DNA of 64,000 bases from Siphonodentalium dalli. Lineage: Eukaryota; Mollusca; Scaphopoda; Gadilida; Siphonodentaliidae. The stretch is taken from the NCBI GenBank assembly GCA_032622095.1, contig CP136066.1:153845152-153909151 (forward strand). Reading direction: 5' to 3'. Positions within the stretch are counted from its first letter, which is position 1. Each line of letters opens with the position of its first letter. The translations under genes were made by a program, and so were the position numbers. The notes under the pieces were generated by a model. It was not told where the DNA came from and did not search any database. It was given only the letters and a program-made list of their open reading frames with translations. Positions 1 to 9,070 of the stretch are shown in pieces.

Positions 1-2
1 TA

Positions 3-626
3 CAACTTCCGCCCCTCACCAATGCCTTCAATTCTTTCAATCTGGACACCAATAAAAAATCGGGGGCTTTTGAGATCAAATTGTTGGGTACAGGTGGGGC
101 GACAGTACAACATTTGCACCAGTCCGTCCTGAGCGGGGTGGCGAGTTTCGCGCCTCACATTGTCATTTTACAGATTGGTGGCAACGAACTCTCGCTACCC
201 GGCTCAGACAGCGTGACTGTGGCAGCCAAAATTCTGACCTTGGCACGGAGGTTGGTACGGGAATTGGGGGTGAAACTGGTATTTATAGGGCAGTTATTTC
301 CACGTGCTAAGCTCAGTCTCAGGGTCAGGTCCAGGCGTAACGGTCGCCCCACTTGGATTACCTCTCCAAAGCCGCCCCATGTATATAATGGACAGATGTC
401 TTATGTGAATCGGTTGCTCCGGAAATTTTGCAGAGCAATGCCGCCTCTGCTACATTCGCAGTTGGCGTTTTGGCCACATTTTGGTCTGGGCAATAAGGCC
501 CTCATGAAGTTGTTACCTGATGGCATCCATTTAAATGAGGCTGGTTTGAAATTGTTCTACCGTAGTGTACGGGGTGCTATTTTGCATGCGGTGGGTCGAT
601 TTAACGACCCATCATTTACCCGGTAG
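3..626 (+). CDS. SGNH-hydrolase/esterase-like ORF, 5' partial
   Basis: The reading frame is open from the window edge (position 3) to TAG at 624-626, so the true start and the block I Ser lie upstream. Visible are a GTGGATV block, a block III-like IGGNELSLPG (Gly and Asn of the oxyanion hole) near residues 58-67, and DGIHLNEAG near the C terminus, fitting the block V Asp-x-x-His dyad. This arrangement is typical of SGNH/GDSL hydrolases, esterases acting on acyl or acetyl esters. It shares the frame and strand of the gag ORF 0.8 kb downstream. I recall SGNH-like ORFs in some Ngaro elements, so it is probably an element gene rather than a host gene. Its substrate is unknown. It could also be the tail of a neighbouring element; finding A1 upstream of it would decide. 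Confidence 0.62.
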   Translation, partial: QLPPLTNAFNSFNLDTNKKSGAFEIKLLGTGGATVQHLHQSVLSGVASFAPHIVILQIGGNELSLPGSDSVTVAAKILTLARRLVRELGVKLVFIGQLFPRAKLSLRVRSRRNGRPTWITSPKPPHVYNGQMSYVNRLLRKFCRAMPPLLHSQLAFWPHFGLGNKALMKLLPDGIHLNEAGLKLFYRSVRGAILHAVGRFNDPSFTR

Positions 627-1418
627 GGCCACATATTTGGGCCCTGGCGTTTATTACATATACCACACAGTAGGAACGGGTGGCTGCTCCTTGTAATACT
701 CGGTTGTATACTTACCAAATCAAAAGACATTCAACCATGTTCCGGACTGCCATTCGATAAATCATAACAATATTCCTATATTTCATTCACCATGATACAA
801 GTCCATGGTATTACTGTTCTCGTCAGGGGATAATTTTTCGATATTTGTATGTATCCTTATAACGGGCACAGGTTTGTCGGTCAGTCATCAGCTCCCTCGG
901 CGACATCCGGCGGACAGGAAAAGAGAGTTTCTGTGGGTACGCTGCCTTTGTTTTTTTTGTTTTTTTGTTTTTTTTTGTTTTTTTGCCGGCCTAATAGCTG
1001 GTCTTACAAATTTTCCTCCCTGATACCGGTATGCACCCTCCTTATTCTCCTGAGTTGTCCACGAAGGCAGACGGGCATTTAGAACCGTTCATATTGACGT
1101 GTACTTCATATGTAGACTCAGACGAGTGGCTCATTTAGAGGCTTTTAGGGTCCAATAGGACTCATTCGTGTCCAATAGGACATAGGAGTGTCCAATAGGA
1201 CACGGGAGGGGGCTACATGTGGTATAAGGTTTGTTGTTTGGGAGATACTATTTTTTATATAGATACGGCGCAGTACCTGTTTTACCGAAATTCTCTTCCC
1301 CTGACAACATTCCGTCCAGCAGGCAAACAAGTAGCGAGCCCGGCGCATATAGTCCCGGGGGAGGTGACTAACAGGTGAGATGTCACTAGAGACAATCGGC
1401 AGCTCAGTTTGACACTTT
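627..1418 (+). other. Leader between SGNH ORF and gag ORF
   Basis: No credible coding frame. It holds a T-rich run at 949-981, three phased decamers (1151-1200), and a CAAGTAG motif at 1328-1334 that matches the loop of the hairpins found later in this element, although its stem here is weak (GGC 1322-1324 with GCC 1338-1340). Confidence 0.5.
1151..1200 (+). repeat. Three TCCAATAGGA decamers at exact 20-bp spacing
   Basis: TCCAATAGGA occurs at 1151-1160, 1171-1180 and 1191-1200, separated by unrelated decamers. The decamer contains CCAAT. Two helical turns between copies would place them on one face of the DNA. A protein-binding role is an inference. Confidence 0.8.
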
Positions 1419-2912
1419 ATGGTTTATGGGCCAATTCTTATTGCAGAGATGGGTCCCAAACGGTCTGGCCGACATGCACTCACCACAGGCAAGAAACGGC
1501 GAACTCGAGTAGAGGATTTGCATGATGATCTGTCAACATTTTTCGATCCATCAGCGACAGACCGGGTTACAACCCGCACCAGACAGCGTCCGATCTCAAC
1601 TCAGTCTCCCACTGGCATTACCGGTGCGGCTACAGTGACTACGGTGTCATCGGGACCTCGCACAGAGGCCTCTACTGGTGGTGCTTTACTTCCACCTCCC
1701 ACTTTTCCGTGGCAGACATGGTACTCGCCGGAGTCCGGACCGAGGGCAGTCAGGAGACCACGCTCTTCGTTGGCCCCTCCAACTACTGTATGTTACGACC
1801 CACCTTTGACAGTAGCTGCCATTACCAGTGCCACGGGCGACCATGACTTTTTATCGGCTTACCATCTCGACCCTGGGTCTCCAATTTCACCATCCACAGC
1901 TAGGGGACAGCAATGGCAGGCTCTTCCGCTATCCACTGTGCCTCAGTCGAGACAGAGCATGCCCATTTATAGCGTGTCGTCCAACCAGTTATTGGGCAGT
2001 CGGCCGATTACTAGCCTCTCACACAGCCCGGCAGCCAGAATGCCACTTTTTTCTTCGGCAGGATTTGGACAGCCTTCCCACAGCCATAGCAGCTCTCAGT
2101 TACCAGGTGCGGGCCATTTAAATCTACCGTTATTGTCATCACTAGCTGAACAATTGGTCGCTACGTATGTCAAAGCCGCACATAGTGATCCCAACTCCCA
2201 GTACACACCACCCCTGGAACCATGCGCCGAGGTCCTCACATCTCCGTCGATTCCACTCGAAGATCAGGTTCCCCAAAAAATTAAAGAAAAAATCTGGGCG
2301 GGGGAATTTATTGACTTCCAGGTGTTGTTGCCATCCAACAATTCTTCACCGGGGTACACCTTAGCCATGGAAGGTTTGCAGACTAACACTCCTGTGTTGG
2401 CTTGCCACCCAAAGCCTACCAAAGATATACACAATTTTGATGATTGGGCAATAGCTTTTGAAACTTTCATGGCGGTATATCTGGAAAAGAACGGGGACCC
2501 GGCCAACCTTGTGGCCCGGCAGATGTTAAAATATCAATCTAACATACGCACGATAGCGCGCGGTAGGGGTAATTGGGCCCAATACGATAGAGAGTTCCGT
2601 AAACTTAAAGAGCGCCATCCCATAAATTGGAGCGACATCCACCAGATGCTGTGGATGGACGCCCGTTTCGACAAACACGCCACTGAAAAACAGCCAGAGG
2701 CTACAAAACATAACATTCCATCCAAGCAGAAAGCTACCACAGTTCCTCGTGGTTTCTGCGTAAGGTTCCACACCGGCTTGGTGTGTACTGGGTGTGTTTA
2801 TAAACACGTTTGCTACAAATGCAATATGGGCTCTCACCCGGCAAATTTCTGTCGTCAGCATTTTCGGAGTGGCAAACGTGGTAAATTCGGGTACGGAACA
2901 TCTAAACGTTAA
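1419..2912 (+). CDS. Gag-like protein of the Ngaro-like element
   Basis: The 497-residue ORF starts at ATG 1419 (a second ATG at 1449 is possible). The N-terminal half is rich in Ser, Pro and Thr and looks disordered, with a basic KRSGRH..KKRR patch near residue 15 that may bind nucleic acid or act in nuclear entry. A more ordered part follows from about residue 285. The C terminus has a canonical CCHC zinc knuckle (Cys-x2-Cys-x4-His-x4-Cys) at about residues 464-477, preceded by a further Cys-x2-Cys, and then a Lys/Arg/Gly tail. Knuckles of this form bind element RNA in Gag proteins. The ORF overlaps the RT frame by 119 nt, and a strong hairpin starts at the base after its stop codon. The role follows from position and the knuckle; overall sequence similarity was not tested. 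Confidence 0.8.
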   Translation: MVYGPILIAEMGPKRSGRHALTTGKKRRTRVEDLHDDLSTFFDPSATDRVTTRTRQRPISTQSPTGITGAATVTTVSSGPRTEASTGGALLPPPTFPWQTWYSPESGPRAVRRPRSSLAPPTTVCYDPPLTVAAITSATGDHDFLSAYHLDPGSPISPSTARGQQWQALPLSTVPQSRQSMPIYSVSSNQLLGSRPITSLSHSPAARMPLFSSAGFGQPSHSHSSSQLPGAGHLNLPLLSSLAEQLVATYVKAAHSDPNSQYTPPLEPCAEVLTSPSIPLEDQVPQKIKEKIWAGEFIDFQVLLPSNNSSPGYTLAMEGLQTNTPVLACHPKPTKDIHNFDDWAIAFETFMAVYLEKNGDPANLVARQMLKYQSNIRTIARGRGNWAQYDREFRKLKERHPINWSDIHQMLWMDARFDKHATEKQPEATKHNIPSKQKATTVPRGFCVRFHTGLVCTGCVYKHVCYKCNMGSHPANFCRQHFRSGKRGKFGYGTSKR

Positions 2913-4578
2913 GTCACGGCCGCCCTCAAGTAGAGTGCCGGCTCGTGACGGTACTCTCTCTCCACCATTTCTTGGCATTTCTGATTTTGTATGGGATACC
3001 TCCACCTGTACACCGATCGATGTTGGCCATTTAAAGACCATTTTGGTCGGTTATGATCGAGGCAAGGCGGAGGCTCTGGTCGAGGGTTTTTCACACGGTT
3101 TTTCAATCGGTTTTCATGGCTGTCCGTTGCTCCCATCTACGAAAAACTTGCAGTCCGCATATCAACACCCCGAAGCAGTCACCGCTAAAATACGGCAGGA
3201 ACTACTCTTAGGCCGCATAGCAGGGCCTTTCTCCTGCCCACCTGTTCCCCATTTCAAAATTTCTCCTCTTGGGGCGGTTCCTAAAAAGACGGCTGGGGAA
3301 TATCGGATCATTCACCATTTATCACACCCTGAAGGTTTCTCCGTCAACGACGGCATCCCGGCACAGCTCTCTTCGGTCCGATATGCCACCGTGCAAGATG
3401 CAATTAAATTAATTCAAAAGGCAGGGGCTCACCCTTATTTGGCTCTCTGTGACATAGCTCAGGCCTACAGGAATTTACCTATTCGACCCGAGGACCAATA
3501 TCTCCTCGGTTTCCAATGGGATGGCTTTTATTATTACGATAAGGTTCTCCCTTTTGGAGCGGCCAGTAGCGCTCAATTATTCGAGAAATTTAGCTCCGCA
3601 CTGGAGTGGGTAGCTCGCAATAAGCTGGGTATACACATGGTCCATATGCTTGACGATTTTTGTATTGTCGAATCTACCGAGCTCGCCTGTCGAGAGTCCC
3701 TCGAGCGGTTCCTCCAGCTTTGCCAATCGATCGGTTTACCAATGGCTCACGAAAAAACGGTCTTACCAAATAGAATTGTAGTTTTTCTCGGCATCGAGCT
3801 AGACACATTTATAATGCAGGCGCGCCTCCCACAAGCAAAACTGGACGATTGCCGCACCCGCATCCACCAGATGCTCAAACGCAAAAAGGCCCGGCTAGTC
3901 GAACTTCAGAGCATCATTGGCGTTTTAAATTTCGGCTGCTCCGTAATATTACCGGGCAGACCGTTCTTACGCCGTCTAATTAATCTGACCATCAACATTT
4001 CAAAACCCCACCATAGGATCCGGATAACCAAAGAAGCCAAGGCCGACCTTACACTGTGGCTCAACTTTTTAGACGATTACAATGGGTGCACTTTTTTCTT
4101 AGAGGAAAAATGGATATCTAGCAATACCCTCCAGCTCGTAACGGATGCTTCAGGGTCCAAGGGTTTCGGTGCCATTTTTGGTAATAAATGGGTGTACGGG
4201 CCTTTTGACACGACTAAATCTCACAACATCGCAGCCCTCGAGTTTTATCCAATTGTCCTCGCTTTGTCTCTGTGGGGGGCAGAGATGCAAAATAAACGCC
4301 TACTCCTATACGTAGACAACCAGGCTGTGGTCGCTGTGATCAACAAACAGTCCACTAAGGATCGATCGATGCTGGCGCTATTACGTCAGCTCGTTTTGAC
4401 GTCGCTGCATTATAATATACTACTACGGGCTTTCTATATACCCTCCGCACATAACATCCTGGCTGATGCTCTCTCTCGTTTTCAGGTGGACAAATTCAAA
4501 CGCCTGGCCCCATGGAGCGACCGGCGGCCCACAGTAGTGCCTCTTCATTTAACCCCGCAATACTTGATGCCACAGTAG
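2794..4578 (+). CDS. Reverse transcriptase-RNase H of the Ngaro-like element
   Basis: This frame is +1 relative to gag. The first codon here is GTG and no ATG precedes the RT core, so a frameshift, readthrough-reinitiation or splicing is needed to express it. The RT domain spans about residues 85-330: CDIAQAYR near 219 holds the first catalytic Asp, and MLDDF near 285 stands where retroviruses have YxDD, a form usual in the DIRS order. RNase H follows with its four acidic residues in DASGS (~450), ALEFYP (~480), YVDNQ (~507) and ADALSR (~556). Together these copy element RNA into DNA and remove the RNA strand. The ORF overlaps the recombinase start by 67 nt. No protease or DDE integrase is present, as expected for this order. 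No internal stop or missing catalytic residue is seen. Confidence 0.93.
   Translation: MFINTFATNAIWALTRQISVVSIFGVANVVNSGTEHLNVKSRPPSSRVPARDGTLSPPFLGISDFVWDTSTCTPIDVGHLKTILVGYDRGKAEALVEGFSHGFSIGFHGCPLLPSTKNLQSAYQHPEAVTAKIRQELLLGRIAGPFSCPPVPHFKISPLGAVPKKTAGEYRIIHHLSHPEGFSVNDGIPAQLSSVRYATVQDAIKLIQKAGAHPYLALCDIAQAYRNLPIRPEDQYLLGFQWDGFYYYDKVLPFGAASSAQLFEKFSSALEWVARNKLGIHMVHMLDDFCIVESTELACRESLERFLQLCQSIGLPMAHEKTVLPNRIVVFLGIELDTFIMQARLPQAKLDDCRTRIHQMLKRKKARLVELQSIIGVLNFGCSVILPGRPFLRRLINLTINISKPHHRIRITKEAKADLTLWLNFLDDYNGCTFFLEEKWISSNTLQLVTDASGSKGFGAIFGNKWVYGPFDTTKSHNIAALEFYPIVLALSLWGAEMQNKRLLLYVDNQAVVAVINKQSTKDRSMLALLRQLVLTSLHYNILLRAFYIPSAHNILADALSRFQVDKFKRLAPWSDRRPTVVPLHLTPQYLMPQ
2913..2949 (+). promoter_or_regulatory. 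AAGTA-loop hairpin directly after the gag stop
   Basis: The gag TAA occupies 2910-2912. The outer stem GTCACG (2913-2918) pairs with CGTGAC (2944-2949), GCCG with CGGC inside it, and CTC (2925-2927) with GAG (2933-2935) closing the loop AAGTA (2928-2932). The place, at a gag stop before an RT frame without ATG, fits a recoding or reinitiation element. That function is inferred. Confidence 0.6.
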
Positions 4579-5456
4579 CGACACTCCTACAGAACTCTCT
4601 GGCCCCAAGTTCGACCGCTGCATACACACGGGCTTGGGGCCTTTTTCATACATTTTGCTCCTCGATTAGGGTCATTCCACTGCTACCGATCCCGTTACCG
4701 CTGCTTCTACAATTTATAGCTTACCTCTTTCAACTCCAATATGGGGCCAAGTCGGCACGGGCATCCGCATTGGCCTTCTACCATAAGGCTCGCAGTTTAC
4801 AGGATCCTGCAACACACTTTCTTGCGAAAAAAGCACTCGCCGGGTTTTCCCGATTGGCTCCTTTAGCTGATACCCGGCGTCCCATCACCCGAGTGATACT
4901 GGCACAACTAGTCGGGGCTCTGGATCACTGCACTATTGGCTATTATAGACAGGCACTGTTTAAATGCATGCTTACGTTCGCCTTTTTCACTTTTGCCAGA
5001 ATTTCGGAATTATGCGCCACGTCAACAGTTGCGGCTGGCCGTACCCTACAACTGTCCGATCTCAATATCGAACCCCGGGCTGTCACAGTCTCCTTTCGGT
5101 TTTTCAAGCACAACCTGGGCAATCAGCCGCACTTTATCCGGTTCTTCCAGCACGCCGAGACTACGATCTGTCCAGTGGCTCGCCTTAATGACTACCTTTC
5201 GGTCCGGGGTTCCGCTGCCGGCCCTCTATTTTTAAACGCGTCTGGTACGGTTATCCATCGCAAGGAGTTTGACGTAATGCTCAAGCAAACACTCCGTTTC
5301 ACCGGGCTCGCAGTCCACTTATACACGGCTCACAGCCTACGTATCGGGGCTGCTTCTGATGCATCTGACCGCGGATGCACCGACTCTCAAATCCGTTCAA
5401 TGGGCCGGTGGAAATCAGAGGCTTTCAGGAAGTACCTGAGGTCTCATGTCTCCTGA
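4512..5456 (+). CDS. Tyrosine recombinase of the Ngaro-like element
   Basis: The 314-residue ORF starts at ATG 4512 inside the RT-RNase H frame and is -1 relative to it. The N-terminal ~115 residues resemble a SAM-like core-binding domain. The catalytic domain has the expected set: first Arg in FARISEL (~163), His-x-x-Arg in HSLRIGAA (~273-276), a Gly-Arg-Trp position in MGRW (~297), and the nucleophilic Tyr in FRKYLRS (~306). In DIRS-order elements this enzyme integrates a circular DNA copy through a 3'-phosphotyrosine intermediate, which explains why no target-site duplication is expected. The length is normal and all catalytic residues are present. The stop TGA is at 5454-5456, about 80 bp before the hairpin cluster. 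Confidence 0.93.
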   Translation: MERPAAHSSASSFNPAILDATVATLLQNSLAPSSTAAYTRAWGLFHTFCSSIRVIPLLPIPLPLLLQFIAYLFQLQYGAKSARASALAFYHKARSLQDPATHFLAKKALAGFSRLAPLADTRRPITRVILAQLVGALDHCTIGYYRQALFKCMLTFAFFTFARISELCATSTVAAGRTLQLSDLNIEPRAVTVSFRFFKHNLGNQPHFIRFFQHAETTICPVARLNDYLSVRGSAAGPLFLNASGTVIHRKEFDVMLKQTLRFTGLAVHLYTAHSLRIGAASDASDRGCTDSQIRSMGRWKSEAFRKYLRSHVS

Positions 5457-5536
5457 CGGGTTAGGCCTCCTGTCGACTTGGTCTGGGTTTCCTCCTTCGC
5501 GGCAGTCACTACCTAGCTATTTTAAATTTTCTGACC

Positions 5537-5783
5537 ACGGCAGGAACGGCAAGTAGTCGTTCTTTCTGCCGTTTTCACCCAACAGCGGGTTTCACGGTGG
5601 TTTTTCATTTCACGACCCCCGGTTTTATTTTCAACACTGTGGGTCCGGTGACCTCTTGGGTCCAATTGGGAGCGAGCAAGTAGCTCCTCTCTTTGCTGCA
5701 ATACGGTTTCCCGAGCGAACAAGTAGTTCCTCGGGGGTGCGCTATGTACCCACCAAATTGGTTTGTTGGCGGGCAAGTAGCCC
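5537..5783 (+). other. Cluster of four hairpins with conserved AAGTA loop
   Basis: Hairpin 1 (5537-5572): ACGGCAG and GAACGGC, loop AAGTA 5551-5555, then GTCGTTC, TTT, CTGCCGT. Hairpin 2 (5668-5691): GGGAG, unpaired C, GAGC, AAGTA, GCTC, CTCTC. Hairpin 3 (5710-5735): CCCGAG, unpaired C, GAAC, AAGTA, GTTC, CTCGGG. Hairpin 4 (5771-5783): GGGC, AAGTA, GCCC. The inner stems of 2-4 follow GRRC/GYYC with compensatory changes, so structure is kept while sequence drifts. They lie between the recombinase stop and repeat B1. Confidence 0.8.
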
Positions 5784-5785
5784 AC

Positions 5786-6148
5786 TTTGTTGATTGCTCG
5801 TACGATATGATACGTATGATGTTTACGGTCGTCTTAGCAGGTCGCTCTGGTTATTACCGTGATTAGGTTGTATAGCTATAGGGCTATTTTGTCATATCAT
5901 CACTTTGTCATTGTGATCATCTTCATTCTTCAGGCGCCTCATCTGATTGATTACATGGGCCTTTTTTCATCGTTGTGAAACTCAGGCGGGGGCCAAGGGG
6001 CCCGACCTCGCTTCCCCATTATCAGGTTGGCGAATTCCACTGCCCGGTTTTTCGGCCTGTGGCACCTTACCTGTCTCACTTACAACCCCCATTTTCTTTT
6101 TTGGCCTCCGGGTGGGGCACTGCGTATTGTTCAAGTAGTCGCAGTTGT
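5786..6148 (+). other. Ngaro 3' region between hairpin cluster and B1
   Basis: No coding frame is supported. It contains one more CAAGTAG (6132-6138), with TGCG (6121-6124) and CGCA (6140-6143) as a possible weak outer stem. Confidence 0.5.
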
Positions 6149-6479
6149 GGCCTGTTATAGCCCTCACCTTTGTTTCTCAATATTACCCGTATAATATAAG
6201 TATTTCATTTATATTTTTATACCATTTTGGTTTAATTATTAATGTTATATACCTTAATATAAATTAAATATACGGCTCTCAGTGCTCATGCCTGAGAGTC
6301 CATTTGAAACGATACACTGTGTTACGGGTTATCTGTTTAACAAACCAAGCGGAACCAAAAAGGAGGTACCGCAATAAGTTCAACCCTTAAGAATAAAAGG
6401 GCAATACGGGTAGTACGCAGATAATATACAGAAAACACTTTGATGCGGTACCTTACTGTGGGGTGTCTAAGCATAAATA
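6149..6479 (+). repeat. Split direct repeat B1
   Basis: It repeats at 6982-7312 with no difference seen by eye. Inside are a hairpin CTCTCAG (6276-6282) / CTGAGAG (6292-6298) and an inverted pair built on GGTACCGCA / TGCGGTACC about 80 bp apart. In Ngaro-type elements B1 and B2 flank A2 and take part in forming the circular intermediate. Confidence 0.9.
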
Positions 6480-6981
6480 CACAGCTTTGGGCAAGGTACC
6501 ATAGCTAGCTTTATGCAAAGACTCCCAAACCATATTTTGTCGTATTCTGAGGTAAACAACAGTAGGGGTAAGGTCAAGGCTGTCGTAATTAAGGCCGGTA
6601 CGCTGAGGGCCAATCGCTGAGGCGAAGATAAAGGTCAGTGGGGTTCAGCCAATCAGAAAGGGAGTTACAAAAATAGTCTTCACTGGATGACTAAATGAAA
6701 TATTCCTAATTCGATCTTTTGCGTAGAGAATCTAAAGAGGGAAGTCGTGTTTATATTACGGGAACAAAAATTATTTAACTTAACATTTATTCAACACGTT
6801 AGACTTCCCTTATTTTCGAAAACACATAATTTTCTTTTCCCACCCAACCCCCCCCCCCCCCCCTTGATTGCTGGCGTCAGGGTCTTTCGCAGCTATTTGC
6901 TCAGCCCTCTTCTCCAGGTCTAACATTTCGTAGTTTCAGCTACTGGTTACCCACCATCTTCAACTTCATTTCTCTGTGTGG
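6480..6981 (+). repeat. Split direct repeat A2 (inferred)
   Basis: This is the 502-bp block between the two B copies. By the A1-B1-A2-B2 model it should match the left end of the element, outside the window. It holds a C run (6849-6863) and a CCAATCAG motif near 6649. Its identity as A2 is inferred from layout. Confidence 0.7.
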
Positions 6982-7312
6982 GGCCTGTTATAGCCCTCAC
7001 CTTTGTTTCTCAATATTACCCGTATAATATAAGTATTTCATTTATATTTTTATACCATTTTGGTTTAATTATTAATGTTATATACCTTAATATAAATTAA
7101 ATATACGGCTCTCAGTGCTCATGCCTGAGAGTCCATTTGAAACGATACACTGTGTTACGGGTTATCTGTTTAACAAACCAAGCGGAACCAAAAAGGAGGT
7201 ACCGCAATAAGTTCAACCCTTAAGAATAAAAGGGCAATACGGGTAGTACGCAGATAATATACAGAAAACACTTTGATGCGGTACCTTACTGTGGGGTGTC
7301 TAAGCATAAATA
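6982..7312 (+). repeat. Split direct repeat B2, right end of the element
   Basis: Direct copy of 6149-6479, offset 833 bp. Identity ends at 7312, where AT-rich flanking DNA begins. Confidence 0.9.
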
Positions 7313-8611
7313 TATTTATATATATAAGTTGCTAGTTAAATTGAAGTTGTAAACACACAACACACCGGAAAATTATATGCTGCCCAGGTTGAGATGGGGT
7401 TTTCTAGATAAATGTTTTAAATCTCATATGAGTGTATTGCTTGTGCTGAGACAGTTCAGCTCTTTTTGTTATGCAGTATTTCATAAAGTGTATGTCCTAG
7501 TGTGTCCTTATAAGTGTTTTGACTGGTGGTATTAATATAGTTTCCTATGAACGATCCACTCCGATCTTATTAGATTTAATGGAGGCAGATGTAGCAGTGA
7601 CTTTCTATGCAAAATGTATCAGATATATTCATTTTCATTTTATCATCGATGTCGTTCAACTGACATTTCTAAATTGAATTTTGAAAAACGTTGAAGCTGA
7701 TTGAAGAATTATTTAAGTTAATTTAAACTCAGGTGAAGTTTCAATTATCGTTGTGCAAAGTGACTTACAAAATCTTTATCTAATCTGGATTAATAAATGA
7801 ATGAGTTTAACAAGAAACTTTGGTTACATTTTCTGGTACAAAATTACCCAAGTATTTCAGACTAGACACTTATCCAACTGTTTCTTGCCTGTTTTACAAT
7901 ATGAAGTGTACGTGGTTAGATGGATCATTTTAATATTAACAATAGCTAAATGGTTGTAGAATAGCGCATATAAATAAATAATATCTCATTATTTCACAAG
8001 TGAAAGACAGTCATGTTTTACTAAGAAAATGCTATTGAGACTGATAGAGATCCATGTGAATGTCTGTTCATTAATAATTGGGTATGTAACACTGTAGCAC
8101 TTTTGTCTTTTATAGTATTAGTAACTTGTGCCAGAAACATGTTTATAGATTAGAGAACAGGGATGTTCTACATTTATTTTACACATTATTTCAGTTTCAT
8201 ATCAGACTTAATTGGAGAGTTGAATTTCAGTTTGATACCACAGATAGTGGTAATGTGATATTTTATTTTACTTACTGAAGTATATGTGGTTTATTTGTCT
8301 TTAGAGTTCATTATAATATATTTACATACCAAGTGGTTATCCAACCCAGGTGGGCCAGCGCAGTTAAAAATTTCACGAAGGTTTACTTAGTATTAGAAGG
8401 GACCAAATAATCAAAACATTCTGAGGCCAACTTGACCACAGATAACTGTACCTAGTATATTGTGTGTACACTACAGGTGTTATTTAGATCATAACACATC
8501 AAAACAATCATTATATAGGCTAAACAGCTTGTAATTAGGTCAAAAAAGGGCAAAAGGAAAAAAAATTGCAAGCACCAGAAAACACCGGAAAAAACGTGTT
8601 TTCAGGAGCTG
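7313..8611. other. AT-rich intergenic DNA, nothing recognised
   Basis: Stop codons are frequent in all frames and I see no strong repeat or inverted repeat in this 1.3 kb. Confidence 0.5.
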
Positions 8612-8657
8612 CGACCCCCCCCCCCCACCCCCCCCCCACACCCCCCCCCCCCCCCCG
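8612..8657 (+). repeat. Poly-C rich tract
   Basis: Long C runs broken by A or AC; a second run of seven Cs lies at 8685-8692. The Pro-rich or Gly-rich frames across it are artefacts of the homopolymer. Confidence 0.9.
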
Positions 8658-8699
8658 GCCTTGTGTCGGAATTTTTTTGCACGACCCCCCCCGCATAAG

Positions 8700-9070
8700 A
8701 TGGAAATTACTAACAATATATAGTAACTGTAATAGATGTAAAATGATAGAATCATTATCCCATATTTTCTTTAACTGTCCTGTAGTATATCAAGCTTCTT
8801 AAGAACAATACAATGCTGAATGAACAGCAACATCGACTAGATATCCAACTTACAAAAAATAACAGAAAAGAGCGCCAAATTTGTTTTTATCTTAGTTATA
8901 TTAAAGTACTATATTTATAAAACCAAATTTGACCCCATTGAATTATTTTTGAAATCGTTTTTTTGAACAAATTAGTAAGCCGGACTCATTTAGAAAAGAT
9001 CATTGCTTTGAGAGACGATATATATATATAGGGTGTTGAAATTTCAGGAGGAATGGAGAACTTTGACAAA
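8700..9070 (+). pseudogene. Decayed 3' end of a LINE
   Basis: A frame reads SNCNRCKMIESLSHIFFNCP, the Cys-x2-Cys..His-x4-Cys zinc motif found near the C terminus of many non-LTR reverse transcriptases (zf-RVT type). Beyond a stop at about 8800, scattered in-frame pieces such as LNEQQHRLDIQLTKNNRKER look like further LINE C-terminal sequence with frameshifts. No RT core is left in the window. It is a dead fragment. Confidence 0.55.

Larger units (their letters stand above)
1..7312 (+). mobile_element. Ngaro-like tyrosine-recombinase retrotransposon (5' end outside window)
   Basis: ORF order is SGNH-like, gag with zinc knuckle, RT-RNase H, tyrosine recombinase. A 331-bp sequence at 6149-6479 recurs at 6982-7312 around a unique 502-bp block. 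That matches the B1-A2-B2 right end of split direct repeats (A1-ORFs-B1-A2-B2), known from Ngaro and PAT elements of the DIRS order, and not an LTR or the inverted termini of DIRS1. A1 should repeat 6480-6981; it is not in the first 1.4 kb, so the element starts left of the window. Known biology: such elements make a circular DNA intermediate that the recombinase integrates without a DDE integrase. Catalytic motifs are intact and the B copies look identical, so insertion is recent. The Ngaro label rests on repeat layout, not on a phylogeny. Confidence 0.85.

Noticed and set aside
805-1082. Phe-rich short membrane protein
   Set aside because: The hydrophobic stretch is the T-rich run 949-981; no conserved start or partner frame.
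6149-7312. LTRs of a gypsy or copia element
   Set aside because: Both repeats lie on the same side of the coding region, there is no DDE integrase or protease, and a tyrosine recombinase is present.
1-7312. DIRS1-type element with inverted termini
   Set aside because: The right end shows direct, not inverted, repeats.
8540-8802. Pro-rich and Gly-rich small proteins
   Set aside because: Generated by the poly-C tract on either strand.
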